Part shown: piece by piece, positions 33,787-45,050 of the stretch
Numbering within the stretch: position 1 is the stretch's first letter
How the letters are laid out: every line of letters starts with the position of its first letter
Source of the DNA: Pannonibacter sp. XCT-53
GTDB lineage: Bacteria > Pseudomonadota > Alphaproteobacteria > Rhizobiales > Stappiaceae
DNA length: 64,000 bases
NCBI RefSeq assembly: GCF_009915765.1
Contig: NZ_JAABLQ010000001.1
Span: forward strand, 434,001-498,000
Reading direction: 5' to 3'
Made by a program: the position numbers and the translations under genes
Notes under the pieces: generated by a model
What the model saw: the letters and a program-made list of their open reading frames with translations, nothing else
What the model was told of the DNA's origin: nothing
The model's database searches: none

Positions 33787-33941
33787 CGGGCTTTTTGTTA
33801 TAGTCTTGCAGAACCGCCAAAAAAATTTTACTTCCGGCTTCATGTACGCGGGCAAGCCAGAGAGTCGCAAGGCCTCAGCCACGGGACAAGGCCGGCAGAG
33901 CCCTCCAGCCCCGGTCCAGGAGACCACCCGCCCCTATCGAG
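33787..33941. promoter_or_regulatory. divergent promoter region ELM1 / lrp
   Basis: AT-rich core (33796-33838) with a run of seven A. On the minus strand TATAAC lies about 13-18 bases before the ELM1 ATG and could be its -10 box. The lrp-direction promoter must lie in the same 155 bases, but I cannot assign a clean pair of boxes. Lrp often represses its own gene, so operators may also be here. Confidence 0.4.
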
Positions 33942-34424
33942 ATGGAGAGATTCTTGAAAGCTCGGCTTGATGCCATCGATTGGCACATCCTGAAAGAACT
34001 ACAGCAGGATGGGCGGATGACCAACGTTGAACTCGCCCGGCGCGTGGGGATATCCGCGCCGCCCTGTCTGCGCCGTGTCCGTGCCCTGGAGGAGGCCGGA
34101 CTCATTCGCGGTTACCGGACGCTGCTCGACGAGAAGCAGCTGGGCTACGAGGTCACGGCCTTCGCCATGGTGGGCCTGCACAGCCAGACGGAAGGCGACC
34201 TGATCGCCTTCGAGCAGACCGTGAACAACTGGCCGATCGTCCGGGAGTGCTACATGCTGTCCGGCGAGGTGGATTTCCTGCTGAAGTGCGTCGCCCCCGA
34301 CCTGCAGACCTTCCAGAATTTCATCATTCGCGAGCTGACCGCCGCCCCCAACGTCGACAGCGTGCGCACCGCGCTCACCATCCGGCGCACCAAGGACGAG
34401 GCGATGGTGCCGATTTCCAAGTGA
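33942..34424 (+). CDS. lrp: Lrp/AsnC family regulator
   Basis: 160 residues. N-terminal helix-turn-helix: LDAIDWHILKELQQDGRMTN then ELARRVGISAPPCLRRVRAL. C-terminal RAM domain: GYEVTAFAMVGLHSQ, then YMLSGEVDFLLKC. Global regulator of amino acid metabolism that binds leucine or other amino acids as an octamer. A GAG-rich start region gives GGAGA six bases upstream (33934-33938 region). Divergent from the trxB operon, as in rhizobia. Confidence 0.92.
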   Translation: MERFLKARLDAIDWHILKELQQDGRMTNVELARRVGISAPPCLRRVRALEEAGLIRGYRTLLDEKQLGYEVTAFAMVGLHSQTEGDLIAFEQTVNNWPIVRECYMLSGEVDFLLKCVAPDLQTFQNFIIRELTAAPNVDSVRTALTIRRTKDEAMVPISK

Positions 34425-34460
34425 GAGTGACCAAACACGGTTGTGGCCGCAACTGGCCAT

Positions 34461-34495
34461 TTGACAAACTTTGCCAAACCCTGCCAAACTTTGCC
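34461..34495. promoter_or_regulatory. three 10-bp repeats upstream of parD, with TTGACA
   Basis: AAACTTTGCC (34466-34475), AAACCCTGCC (34476-34485) and AAACTTTGCC (34486-34495) are contiguous, so equivalent bases lie one helical turn apart. TTGACA (34461-34466) touches the first copy and could be the -35 box; no good -10 is visible. The array ends 23 bases before the parD ATG. Ribbon-helix-helix antitoxins such as ParD bind short direct repeats, so this is the probable autoregulatory operator. Confidence 0.65.
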
Positions 34496-34518
34496 GGTGT
34501 TCCTGGAGGACTTTGGTC

Positions 34519-34779
34519 ATGGCGACGATGAATGTCTCGCTTCCGGATCCCATGAAGGAGTGGGTGGAGGCGCAGGCTGGTTCGGGGCGTTACAGCAACG
34601 CGAGTGATTATGTGCGTGACTTGATCCGTCGCGACCAGGAGCGCTGCGGCAAGATTGCCCATATGCAGATGCTCGTTACCGAAGGTCTGGAAAGCGGCGT
34701 CAGTGACCAATCTATGGCCGACATCCTGAAGACTGTGCGTCATCGCGTCCGGACGGATCCGTCTTCGGATGGCCTATAG
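34519..34779 (+). CDS. parD: ParD-type antitoxin
   Basis: 86 residues; ATG at 34519 with GGAGG nine bases upstream. MATMNVSLPDPMKEWVEAQ, followed by SGRYSNASDYVRDLIRRDQ, is the ribbon-helix-helix pattern of ParD. The C-terminal part (from about residue 45) should cover the toxin. It overlaps the ParE start by 11 bases, so the pair is coupled. Located between lrp and greA. Confidence 0.92.
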   Translation: MATMNVSLPDPMKEWVEAQAGSGRYSNASDYVRDLIRRDQERCGKIAHMQMLVTEGLESGVSDQSMADILKTVRHRVRTDPSSDGL

Positions 34780-35068
34780 GCTCACACGCAAGGCCGCGGA
34801 CGATATCACGCGGATTGTGATCGAAGGGGCTATGCAGTTTGGCGAAGCGCAGGCCGCACGCTATCATGGTTTGCTGGAAAACGTCTTCGAACTGATTGCA
34901 GCCAATCCGCATGTGGCGCGGGAACGTCATGAAATCAGCCCGCCTGTCCGCGTTTATCCGGTCCGGTCTCATCTCGTGATCTATGTCGTCGACGACCGCA
35001 ATGATGTGCTGATCATTCGCGTGCGCCACGGGCATGAGGACTGGACGCAGAACCTGTCGGGTGAATAG
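34769..35068 (+). CDS. parE: ParE/RelE-type toxin
   Basis: 99 residues. YRLTRKAADDITRIVIEGAM opens the fold, then PPVRVYPVRSHLVIYVVDDR and VLIIRVRHGHEDW, the usual ParE strand pattern. ParE toxins inhibit gyrase; the related RelE branch cuts mRNA, and the RelE catalytic residues are not obvious here. Second gene of the module. No gene is seen in the 248 bases downstream other than the greA terminator. Confidence 0.9.
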   Translation: MAYRLTRKAADDITRIVIEGAMQFGEAQAARYHGLLENVFELIAANPHVARERHEISPPVRVYPVRSHLVIYVVDDRNDVLIIRVRHGHEDWTQNLSGE

Positions 35069-35257
35069 ACGACAAGACCTTCCTGTTCCGGACAGGGTTA
35101 CAGTCGGCAGCAACCTTGCAGGTCATGTGGACGGCGTTACGCGACATCCTGCGGTGGCGATGCATAAAGCATTGAAATTGCTCGGAAGCCATAGAGACTT
35201 CGATACCCCTCGATCAGCGAACCGCCTTGAGGGCCTGTGCCATTGCCCCGTGTGCCA

Positions 35258-35290
35258 ACAAAAAATGCCCGCGAAGCCGCGGGCATTTTC
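35258..35290 (-). terminator. intrinsic terminator of greA
   Basis: ATGCCCGCG (35265-35273), loop AAGC, CGCGGGCAT (35278-35286). On the minus strand it is followed by TTTTTT. It lies 27 bases after the greA stop. Confidence 0.9.
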
Positions 35291-35316
35291 ATGCAAGGAC
35301 GCCGGATATCCGGGTG

Positions 35317-35790
35317 TCAGACGAACTGGATGTTCTCGATCTCGTACGAGCGCGAGCCGCCCGGAGCCGAAACTTCCACGGTGTCGCCAACCGACTTGCC
35401 GATGAGCGCACGGGCAATCGGAGAGGAAATCGAGATCTTGCCCTGCTTCACGTCGGCCTCGACATCGCCGACGATCATGTACTTCTTCTCTTCCTCGGTG
35501 TCCTCGTCGATCAGCGTCACGGTCGCGCCGAACTTGACGGTGGTGCCGGACAGCTTGGAGACGTCGATGATCTCGGCGCGGCCGAGCTTGTCCTCGAGCT
35601 CCGCAATGCGGCCCTCGTTGTGGCTCTGGGCTTCCTTGGCCGCATGATACTCGGCGTTTTCCGACAGATCGCCGTGCGCACGGGCCTCGGAAATCGCCTC
35701 AACGATCCGGGGACGCTCGACCGACGTGCGCTCCTTCAGTTCGGACTGCAGCATCGCATAGCCGGCAGCCGTCATCGGGATCTTTTCCAT
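35317..35790 (-). CDS. greA: transcription elongation factor GreA
   Basis: 157 residues from the ATG at 35788-35790, with AGGA upstream. The N-terminal coiled coil carries the acidic tip [18 protein letters not shown], which reaches into RNA polymerase to stimulate cleavage of backtracked transcripts. The C-terminal FKBP-like domain ends [10 protein letters not shown]. It follows carB on the same strand but a strong terminator separates them, so it probably has its own promoter. Confidence 0.97.
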   Translation of the reverse strand: MEKIPMTAAGYAMLQSELKERTSVERPRIVEAISEARAHGDLSENAEYHAAKEAQSHNEGRIAELEDKLGRAEIIDVSKLSGTTVKFGATVTLIDEDTEEEKKYMIVGDVEADVKQGKISISSPIARALIGKSVGDTVEVSAPGGSRSYEIENIQFV

Positions 35791-35847
35791 TGGTCCTGGA
35801 CCTTCACGTACCATGGCCCGCACCGAGGGCGCGGGCCGAAAGAACAT

Positions 35848-35893
35848 AAAAAACACGCTCCGGCCGGACATGTTCCAGTCCGGCCCGAGTGTG
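35848..35893 (-). terminator. intrinsic terminator of carB
   Basis: On the minus strand a stem of about 15 pairs (CACACTCGGGCCGGAC at 35879-35894 with GTCCGGCCGGAGCGTG at 35854-35869, two mismatches) is followed by TTTTTT. It starts 14 bases after the carB stop. Confidence 0.88.
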
Positions 35894-35906
35894 GATGAAT
35901 AGAGCC

Positions 35907-39269
<3,363 letters not shown>

Positions 39270-39395
39270 CGTGGCTCGCATCGTCCCGTCGCCGCGCCTT
39301 GAAGCGCGGACGTGAGGGCTCGTCCAAGAGGATTACACTGGTGGCTGAGCGCGCCTTATAGGCAATAAACTCCGAGGATGAAACCCCGGATCGCA

Positions 39396-39698
39396 TCAAT
39401 CCAAGTCTGAGGCGGGCGCTCCGTCCGCCGGGCGGGGCGGAAGGTTGGCTGCCGTGGTTGCCGTTCCGTCAAAATCGCCGATCCCCTGGCTCAGCGCGTA
39501 GCAGGCGAGGCGGACGGATTTCGGGATCTCGACCGGCCGCCCGTCGCGATGGCCCTTCTCGTAATACTGGATCATGCGCTTCTTCAGGCCGAGGCGTTCC
39601 GCAGCCTCCTTCTGCTTGAGGCCAAGGGCGCGGCGCCAGTCGCGGAACTGGTCCGGCGTCATCACGGGCGGGCGCGGGGATTTCTTCGTCTCTGCCAT
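39396..39698 (-). CDS. small XRE-type DNA-binding protein
   Basis: 100 residues from the ATG at 39696-39698. A helix-turn-helix covers about residues 15-55: FRDWRRALGLKQKEAAERLG then KKRMIQYYEKG. The tail is Ala/Pro-rich and ends PASDLD. Such proteins are usually repressors of nearby genes. It is divergent from the AraC gene and could control either that gene or itself. GGGA about seven bases upstream is a modest ribosome site. Confidence 0.75.
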   Translation of the reverse strand: MAETKKSPRPPVMTPDQFRDWRRALGLKQKEAAERLGLKKRMIQYYEKGHRDGRPVEIPKSVRLACYALSQGIGDFDGTATTAANLPPRPADGAPASDLD

Positions 39699-39993
39699 CA
39701 CTGGGTCCCGGGTGGCATGGTCTGGCCGGCGGGACATCTTTAGCACCGTCGGCCGGGGTGCCAAATCGAATTTCTTCGCCGGCTACCGTCGGGTTGCCAG
39801 GGGTCGGAAAGTGCATTCTGTGGTTGTCGGCATTGCGAAAAATTGCAATATTACTGTTAATCTTCTGTAAAGGCTTTGTTTTCAAAGGTTTTTTTACCAT
39901 CGCCCCGCTGCGGGATTGTCGGTATACAAGGGCGCTATCTTTGTGGCTGGGGGGCAGGGCCGGACGGGCCTGCCGACAAATGGGACCGGGGAC
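39699..39993. promoter_or_regulatory. AT-rich divergent region XRE / AraC
   Basis: Bases 39835-39900 are strongly AT-rich (GCAATATTACTGTTAATCTT and a run of seven T), unlike the surrounding 65-70 percent GC, and should contain the AraC promoter. I cannot fix the boxes with confidence. Confidence 0.45.
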
Positions 39994-41055
39994 GTGGACG
40001 ACGCGGCTGAAGGGCAGCGCGAGCAGGGGCATGGCGGGCGGTGCGAGGAGACGGCGCAGGTCTTCGGCAGCGTGCTGAAGGCATTTGCCCTGCATCTGGC
40101 CCGCAACGGCCTGACACTGGACGACGTCAGCCGCAAGGCAGGCGTCACGCTGCCGCCGGCCGGCGCCCTCTACTCCCGGTTCCTGTCGCTGAATGACTAT
40201 GCGCATCTGCTCGAGTTCGGCGCCCGGATGCTGAAGGACGACTACATCGGTGTGCGCTGTTCCGGCCTGCCCGACGGCGGGGCCATGCATCCCCTGATGC
40301 TGGCCATTGCCTACGCGCCGACGCCGAAGGTCGCCTTCGAGGTGATCGCGGCCCATCACCGGTCCCTCATCGACCTTGCGGACTGCACCGCGCGCACCAG
40401 CGGCAAGCGGACCGAGCTGGTCTGGCGCCTGTCGCCGCGCATCGTGCTGCGGGACCAGCTTGCCGACCGCATTGCTGCAGCCCTCGCCGTCCGCCTGTCG
40501 ACGGCGCTCGGACCGGACGTGATGCGGCTGGCGGAGTTCCGGATTGCCCGGTCAAAGCCGGCCGACCTGAAACTGCATCGGCAGGTGTTCGGAGCCTCGC
40601 TCGCGTTCGACGCCCCCTACAACAGCGTTTCCCTGCCGGTCGATCAGGCCGAGCGGGCACTTCCCCGGCATGATCCGGCCCTCTTTTCCGCGCTGGTCGA
40701 GCTGGCCCAGCGGCGGACTGCGGACCGCGGCCAGGTGACCGGCGTGGCCGGTCTTGTCGGGGAGGAGATTGCCCAGAACCTCAGCAAGGCAGACCTGTCG
40801 CTGGAGATGGTCGCCCGGACCCTTGGCGTCAGCGCGCGCGTGCTGCAGCGCCGTCTGTCCGAGCAGGGGCAGAGCTTCCAGGAGCTCTACGACCAGGTCC
40901 GGCGCGAGACGGCGGCCGACCTGCTCCGGAACACGTCGCTGCCGATCTCCGAAATTGCCTTCCGACTCGGATTTTCAGCCGTCGGCAATTTTACCCGGGC
41001 CGCGAAACGCTGGTTCGGCACGACCCCCAGCCAGTGGCGCCATTCGGGTGACTGA
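39994..41055 (+). CDS. AraC family transcriptional regulator
   Basis: About 353 residues from a GTG at 39994; earlier GTG and TTG codons in frame (39943, 39916) are possible, so the start is uncertain. N-terminal arabinose-binding-like sensor of the OruR/ArgR kind (FARNGL-type region; SRFLSLNDYAHLLEFGARML). The C-terminal domain has two helix-turn-helices: LSLEMVARTLGVSARVLQRR and ISEIAFRLGFSAVGNFTRAA, then KRWFGTTPSQWR. The sensed compound is unknown. Followed by a long AT-rich gap. Confidence 0.85.
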   Translation: MDDAAEGQREQGHGGRCEETAQVFGSVLKAFALHLARNGLTLDDVSRKAGVTLPPAGALYSRFLSLNDYAHLLEFGARMLKDDYIGVRCSGLPDGGAMHPLMLAIAYAPTPKVAFEVIAAHHRSLIDLADCTARTSGKRTELVWRLSPRIVLRDQLADRIAAALAVRLSTALGPDVMRLAEFRIARSKPADLKLHRQVFGASLAFDAPYNSVSLPVDQAERALPRHDPALFSALVELAQRRTADRGQVTGVAGLVGEEIAQNLSKADLSLEMVARTLGVSARVLQRRLSEQGQSFQELYDQVRRETAADLLRNTSLPISEIAFRLGFSAVGNFTRAAKRWFGTTPSQWRHSGD

Positions 41056-41723
41056 CGTCGGGGCGAATTGCATTACAGCGGAATTGATTTCCTTGGAACG
41101 ATTATAAACCGACATCGGAACGTCGTATTTTGTCAAGATACTAGCGATGAAAACGGTTTCAAGGATGTTTCTGAGTGTTTCCATATGGGCGTGAGGGCCG
41201 TTCCTCGCCTGTGATCACACAATATATATGCGAACTCACAGATCTCTCCTTGCGCTTGTCTTGAGTGCTACTGGTGTCGAACCTTTGGTGAGGTGATCCG
41301 AAATGGCTGTATTCGGTCTCTCCGGATTATCGATAATAGCTATAGTTTGATAAATCATTGCTCTACACTCAAATCAACGCCTGCTCTATCCTGCGTCATG
41401 TGCGTCGCAACAACAAAATTACCCTCGCTTTCCTTGCGAAATAACGTTTCGTTTTCCGTCTTTTTGTATCCAGGGCGCAAAATTTGGCGCGTTGTGAGAA
41501 GCGAACTACGGGGTCTGGTGCAATAGTACCGGTGATGAACAAATCGGTCCCCCTGTAGCGCGTGACCCTGCACCTCGAACGAAGTGCGGGTGACAAATGT
41601 CGGGCAGGGGGTAACATATGTGATGTCAGTACTGCAGGGTCGGACTAGGTGGGAGACCGGACCTGCGGAAACGCATGTGGCCCGACGTTCGTCTTCGCAT
41701 CAACCACCGGGCAAGACTCGACC
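41056..41723. other. 668-base AT-rich gap, no gene supported
   Basis: Base composition (roughly half AT) departs from the flanks. Short open frames exist on both strands but none has a ribosome site or recognisable sequence. Near its right end GACCCTGCA (41564-41572) is complementary to TGCAGGGTC (41633-41641), and smaller stems lie between, so the MerR mRNA leader may be structured. It may be a remnant of transferred DNA or a large regulatory region. Confidence 0.45.
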
Positions 41724-42167
41724 ATGAACAGTTTAGCGACAAACATCGTCGTCGTCCCTGATATCGCAGGGCCGGTCATCGACGATGAGAACGACACCAA
41801 GCTTCTTGCCATCTCTGAGATGTCGGAGCTGTTTGCCGTCACCCTCCGCACCCTGCGCTTCTACGAAGAGAAGGGATTGATCAATCCCGTTCGCAAGGGC
41901 GCTCGCCGCTTCTACTCCCGCCGTGACGTCGGCCGCATGCGCGTCATCCTGCAGGCAAAGAAGATCGGCCTGACGCTCACCGAGATCCGCCGGGTCATCA
42001 AGCTGGTCGAGAGCAACGCCCCGCGGCGTCAGCAGCTCGAGGAGCTGCGCTCGATCTGTGGCGCCCAGCAGGACATGCTGAAGGAACAGCATGCGCTGCT
42101 GCAGGAGCAGGTCGCGGAAGTGGACCACGTCCTCAACTCGCTCGACAAGCTGATCCCCGTCTCCTGA
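41724..42167 (+). CDS. MerR family transcriptional regulator
   Basis: 147 residues from the ATG at 41724. Residues 1-30 are a variable arm; the winged helix follows: LLAISEMSELFAVTLRTLRF, YEEKGLINPVRKGARRFYSR. The dimer helix spans about 95-140 (MLKEQHALLQEQVAEVDHVL). The family's effector domain is absent, so the ligand, if any, is unclear. Weak ribosome site. A perfect terminator follows, and the gene is flanked by AT-rich and repeat DNA, so it appears isolated. Confidence 0.87.
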   Translation: MNSLATNIVVVPDIAGPVIDDENDTKLLAISEMSELFAVTLRTLRFYEEKGLINPVRKGARRFYSRRDVGRMRVILQAKKIGLTLTEIRRVIKLVESNAPRRQQLEELRSICGAQQDMLKEQHALLQEQVAEVDHVLNSLDKLIPVS

Positions 42168-42191
42168 CGCCAGCAGGTCGACACGACGAAG

Positions 42192-42219
42192 AAGCCCGGC
42201 CCCAGGACCGGGCTTTTTT
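42192..42219 (+). terminator. intrinsic terminator of MerR gene
   Basis: AAGCCCGG (42192-42199) pairs with CCGGGCTT (42208-42215), followed by further T (TTTTTT in total). It begins 25 bases after the MerR stop. Confidence 0.9.
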
Positions 42220-42262
42220 ATTGCGCCGTTCCAGGCCCGATGCCGCGACTTGCCGTGGCCAA

Positions 42263-42288
42263 CAAAAAACCCGGCTCGAGGCCGGGCT
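42263..42288 (-). terminator. leftward intrinsic terminator
   Basis: CCCGGC (42270-42275) and GCCGGG (42281-42286) with six A on the left, i.e. a TTTTTT tail on the minus strand. It would catch transcripts that read leftwards through the repeat copies from carA. Confidence 0.75.
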
Positions 42289-42325
42289 GAGCTTGCTGAC
42301 AAACCTCGAAGTTTCGTGAGTTTCC

Positions 42326-42517
42326 CGTCATTCCGGACAAGGTGAGCTTTCAGCGAACCGCAGATCCGGAATCCAGCATGTCTGTGCGAGCGCAAGCGAG
42401 CCCAAAACCAAGTCAACTCGATACGACTTGCGACCGACAGGTGTGTCGCGCTTCGCGCGGCTGATATCTGGATCCCGGCTCGGCGCTTCGCTGACGCTCA
42501 GCTGGGCCGGGATGACG
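42326..42517 (+). repeat. intergenic palindromic element, copy 1
   Basis: 192 bases bounded by CGTCATTCCGG and CCGGGATGACG, which form inverted ends. Each half can fold into its own hairpin: left half ATTCCGGA...TCCGGAAT, right half ATCCCGG...CCGGGAT with GCGCTTCGCTGACGCT inside. Copy 2 follows after 21 bases in the same orientation, and an inverted copy lies at 52622-52811. No open frame in it looks coding. Confidence 0.85.
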
Positions 42518-42538
42518 ATAGAGGGTTCGTCAGCCTGC

Positions 42539-42754
42539 CGTCATTCCAGACAAGGTGAGCGTTTCGCGAACCGCAGATCCGGGGCCTGTCCCGGGCCTGA
42601 CCCGGAATCCAGCATGTCTGTGCGAGCGCAAGCGAGCCCAAACCCAAGTCACCTCGATACGACTTGCGACCGACAGGTGTGTCGCGCTTCGCGCGGCTGA
42701 TATCTGGATCCCGGCTCGGCGCTTCGCTGACGCTCCGCTGCGCCCGGGATGACG
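42539..42754 (+). repeat. intergenic palindromic element, copy 2
   Basis: 216 bases, closely matching copy 1 through the central part (for example the shared GACCGACAGGTGTGTCGCGC). It carries an extra stretch of about 23 bases in the left half (GGCCTGTCCCGGGCCTGACC region) that is absent from copy 1. Same orientation as copy 1. Confidence 0.85.
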
Positions 42755-42777
42755 ATCGAGGGTTTGTCGGCAGTCTG

Positions 42778-42800
42778 AGCCCGGCACTTGGCCGGGCTTT
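42778..42800 (-). terminator. hairpin after carA
   Basis: AGCCCGGC (42778-42785), loop ACTTG, GCCGGGCT (42791-42798), 27 bases after the carA stop. The U-tract on the carA strand is poor (the good T run faces the other way), so the second leftward terminator at 42263-42288 may be needed as well. Confidence 0.6.
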
Positions 42801-42824
42801 CGTTTGTCAGCTGAAGGCGCTGCC

Positions 42825-44009
42825 TTAATGCGCGGCCTTGTGGGCGCGCATCAGGTCCGTGAAGCGCTGGAACAGGTAGTGGCTGTCGCGCGGGCCGGGG
42901 GACGCCTCCGGGTGATACTGCACCGAGAACACGGGCTTGCCCTTGACGCGGATGCCGCAGTTCGAGCCGTCGAACAGGGAGACATGCGTCTCTTCGACGT
43001 CGTCCGGCAGGCTGTCGCGGTCAACGGCGAAGCCGTGGTTCATCGAGGTGATCTCGACCTTGCCGGTGGTGTGGTCATGCACCGGATGGTTGGCGCCATG
43101 GTGACCCTGGTGCATCTTCAGCGTCTTGCCGCCGAGGGCGAGCGCCAGCATCTGGTGGCCGAGGCAGATGCCGAACACGGGCAGGCCGCTTGCCACCAGC
43201 GACCGGATGGTCGGCACGGCATAGTCGCCGGTGGCCGCCGGGTCGCCCGGACCGTTCGACAGGAAGACGCCATCCGGCTTCAGCGCCAGGATGTCCTCGG
43301 CAGAGGTCTCGGCCGGCACCAGCGTCACGTCGCAGCCGGCCTCCGCCAGCAGGCGCAGGATGTTGCGCTTCACGCCGTAGTCGATGGCGACGACCTTGAA
43401 CTCGGCCGCGCCGCGCTCGCCGTAGCCTTCGTTCCAGGCCCAGGGCGTCTGCGTCCAGGTCATGCTCTGGCCGCTGGTCACGTCCCGCGCCAGGTCCATG
43501 CCCTCAAGGCCGGGCCAGGCTGCGGCCTTGGCCTTCAGCGCCTCGATGTCGAACGTGCCATCCGGGTGATGCGCGATGACCGCGTTCGGCACGCCGAGGT
43601 CGCGGATGCGGGCCGTCAGCGCCCGCGTGTCGATGCCGGAAATGCCGATGATGCCGCGGGCCTTGAGCCAGTCGTCGAACCGGCGCGCCGCCCGGTAGTT
43701 GGACGGGCTGGTGACGTCGGCCTTCAGGACCGCGCCGCGGACGCCCGAGGCCGAGGCCATGTTGATCGTCTCCACATCTTCCTCGTTCACGCCGACGTTG
43801 CCAACGTGGGGGAAGGTGAAGGTCACGATCTGCCCGGCGTAGGACGGATCGGTGAGGATTTCCTGGTAGCCGGTGATCGCCGTGTTGAAACACACTTCGG
43901 CGACGGACTCGCCCGTGGCACCAAGACCGCGGCCTTCGATCACGGTCCCATCGGCCAGCACCAGTAGCGCCGTGGCAGGCGGAACGGCCCACGCGTCTGC
44001 GGTCGTCAT
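42825..44009 (-). CDS. carA: carbamoyl phosphate synthase small subunit
   Basis: 394 residues from MTTADAW; an ATG 11 codons earlier (44042) is less likely. The glutaminase subunit frees ammonia for CarB. N-terminal CarA domain: [15 protein letters not shown] segment ([20 protein letters not shown]). The class I amidotransferase domain has the nucleophile [16 protein letters not shown] and the catalytic HPEASPGP near the end. carB is downstream on the same strand but 3.6 kb away. Divergent from the YqeY gene. Confidence 0.97.
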   Translation of the reverse strand: MTTADAWAVPPATALLVLADGTVIEGRGLGATGESVAEVCFNTAITGYQEILTDPSYAGQIVTFTFPHVGNVGVNEEDVETINMASASGVRGAVLKADVTSPSNYRAARRFDDWLKARGIIGISGIDTRALTARIRDLGVPNAVIAHHPDGTFDIEALKAKAAAWPGLEGMDLARDVTSGQSMTWTQTPWAWNEGYGERGAAEFKVVAIDYGVKRNILRLLAEAGCDVTLVPAETSAEDILALKPDGVFLSNGPGDPAATGDYAVPTIRSLVASGLPVFGICLGHQMLALALGGKTLKMHQGHHGANHPVHDHTTGKVEITSMNHGFAVDRDSLPDDVEETHVSLFDGSNCGIRVKGKPVFSVQYHPEASPGPRDSHYLFQRFTDLMRAHKAAH

Positions 44010-44267
44010 GTCTTGCTTTCCCGGTGTTGTTGATGACATCATCGGGCGCAGCAGCCCGTCAGCACTGTGAATGTGCGCAACCGGGGCCGGCAGGCGCCCT
44101 CATGCTTCAAGCGCGGGAATGTAGGCCAAGGCGCGGGTCCGGTCAACTGTGGTTTCTGCGAATAAAATCAAGCAAAATCAATGACTTGATCTGTTTGGCG
44201 TTGCTTTGCGGCCGGAACTTGTCTAATTTGTCCCGGGCCGGGCCCGGGGATGTCGTGGGGACTTGTC

Positions 44268-44741
44268 ATGCGGGAAGAGATCAGCGCCGCGCTGAAGCAG
44301 GCGCTCGAGCACGGCGACAAGCGGCGCGTGGCGACACTGCGCCTGATCCTGGCGGCGATCAAGGACCGCGACTCGGCCGCCCGCGATCTTGGCCGCGACG
44401 GCGTTCCCGACGAGGAAATCCACGACTTCCTGCGCCGCATGCTGGCGCAGCGCACGGAATCGCGCCGGGGCTACGAGGAAGCCGGCCAGATCGATCTCGC
44501 TGACCAGGAAGAAGAGGAAAGCGAGATTATCCGCGAGTTCCTGCCGCCGCAGATGGAGGAAGGGGCGATGCGCCGGATCTGCGAGGAAACGATCCGGGCC
44601 ATCGATGCGGCGGGCCTGCGCGACATGGGCCGCTGCATGGCCGCGCTCAAGGAGCGCTATCCCGGCCAGATGGACTTCGTGCAGGCCTCCTGCATGGTCA
44701 AGGATCTGCTGCGCAGCAAGCCGAAGCCGACCGAGGGCTGA
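44268..44741 (+). CDS. GatB/YqeY domain protein
   Basis: 157 residues from the ATG at 44268, with GGGGA about eight bases upstream. All-helical YqeY domain: REEISAALKQALEHGDKRRV, DEEIHDFLRRMLAQRTESRR and EFLPPQMEE are characteristic. It resembles the tail of GatB, the tRNA-amidating enzyme, and may bind tRNA; the function is not established. Its place beside dnaG and rpoD is conserved in alphaproteobacteria. Confidence 0.92.
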   Translation: MREEISAALKQALEHGDKRRVATLRLILAAIKDRDSAARDLGRDGVPDEEIHDFLRRMLAQRTESRRGYEEAGQIDLADQEEEESEIIREFLPPQMEEGAMRRICEETIRAIDAAGLRDMGRCMAALKERYPGQMDFVQASCMVKDLLRSKPKPTEG

Positions 44742-44833
44742 CGGCCGGAGCCGTCCGCATGGCGCAAGGGCCTTTACCGGGCCCGAAGGCGGGTCTCGAC
44801 CGCCGGGCCCGCCCCTGTTGCAGCCGGGTCAAG

Positions 44834-44902
44834 AGACATGGGGCAGGCGTGACGGGGCAGGCGTGACGGGGCAGGTGACACGGGGCAGGTGACACGGGGC
44901 AG
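44834..44902. repeat. 12-16 bp tandem repeat before dnaG
   Basis: About five units built on GACGGGGCAGGCGT and GACACGGGGCAGGT follow each other between the YqeY gene and dnaG. The last two units are identical. The remaining gap (44742-45050) shows no gene; the dnaG promoter is presumably near 44940-45040. Confidence 0.75.
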
Positions 44903-45050
44903 GCGCGATGGTGCCGGGCGGCTCGCCGCGCCCCGGACGGTGCTCTTGCAGGAAGACCCGTCCATCCCCTATCTAGAACGATTGCGGGCTCCTCTGCACC
45001 TGCCGGTCGCGGCAGCGGAACAGGCTCGCTCCCCGGCACCAGGCTGAGAC

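Noticed and set aside
41293..41573. Small genes in the AT-rich gap (77 and 72 codons)
   Set aside because: No ribosome sites, overlapping on opposite strands, and no recognisable sequence.
42326..42754. CRISPR array
   Set aside because: Two long tandem copies of a 190-215 base element, not short repeats with equal unique spacers.
42428..42787. Short open frames inside the palindromic element
   Set aside because: They arise from the repeat itself, occur in both orientations and have no start signals.
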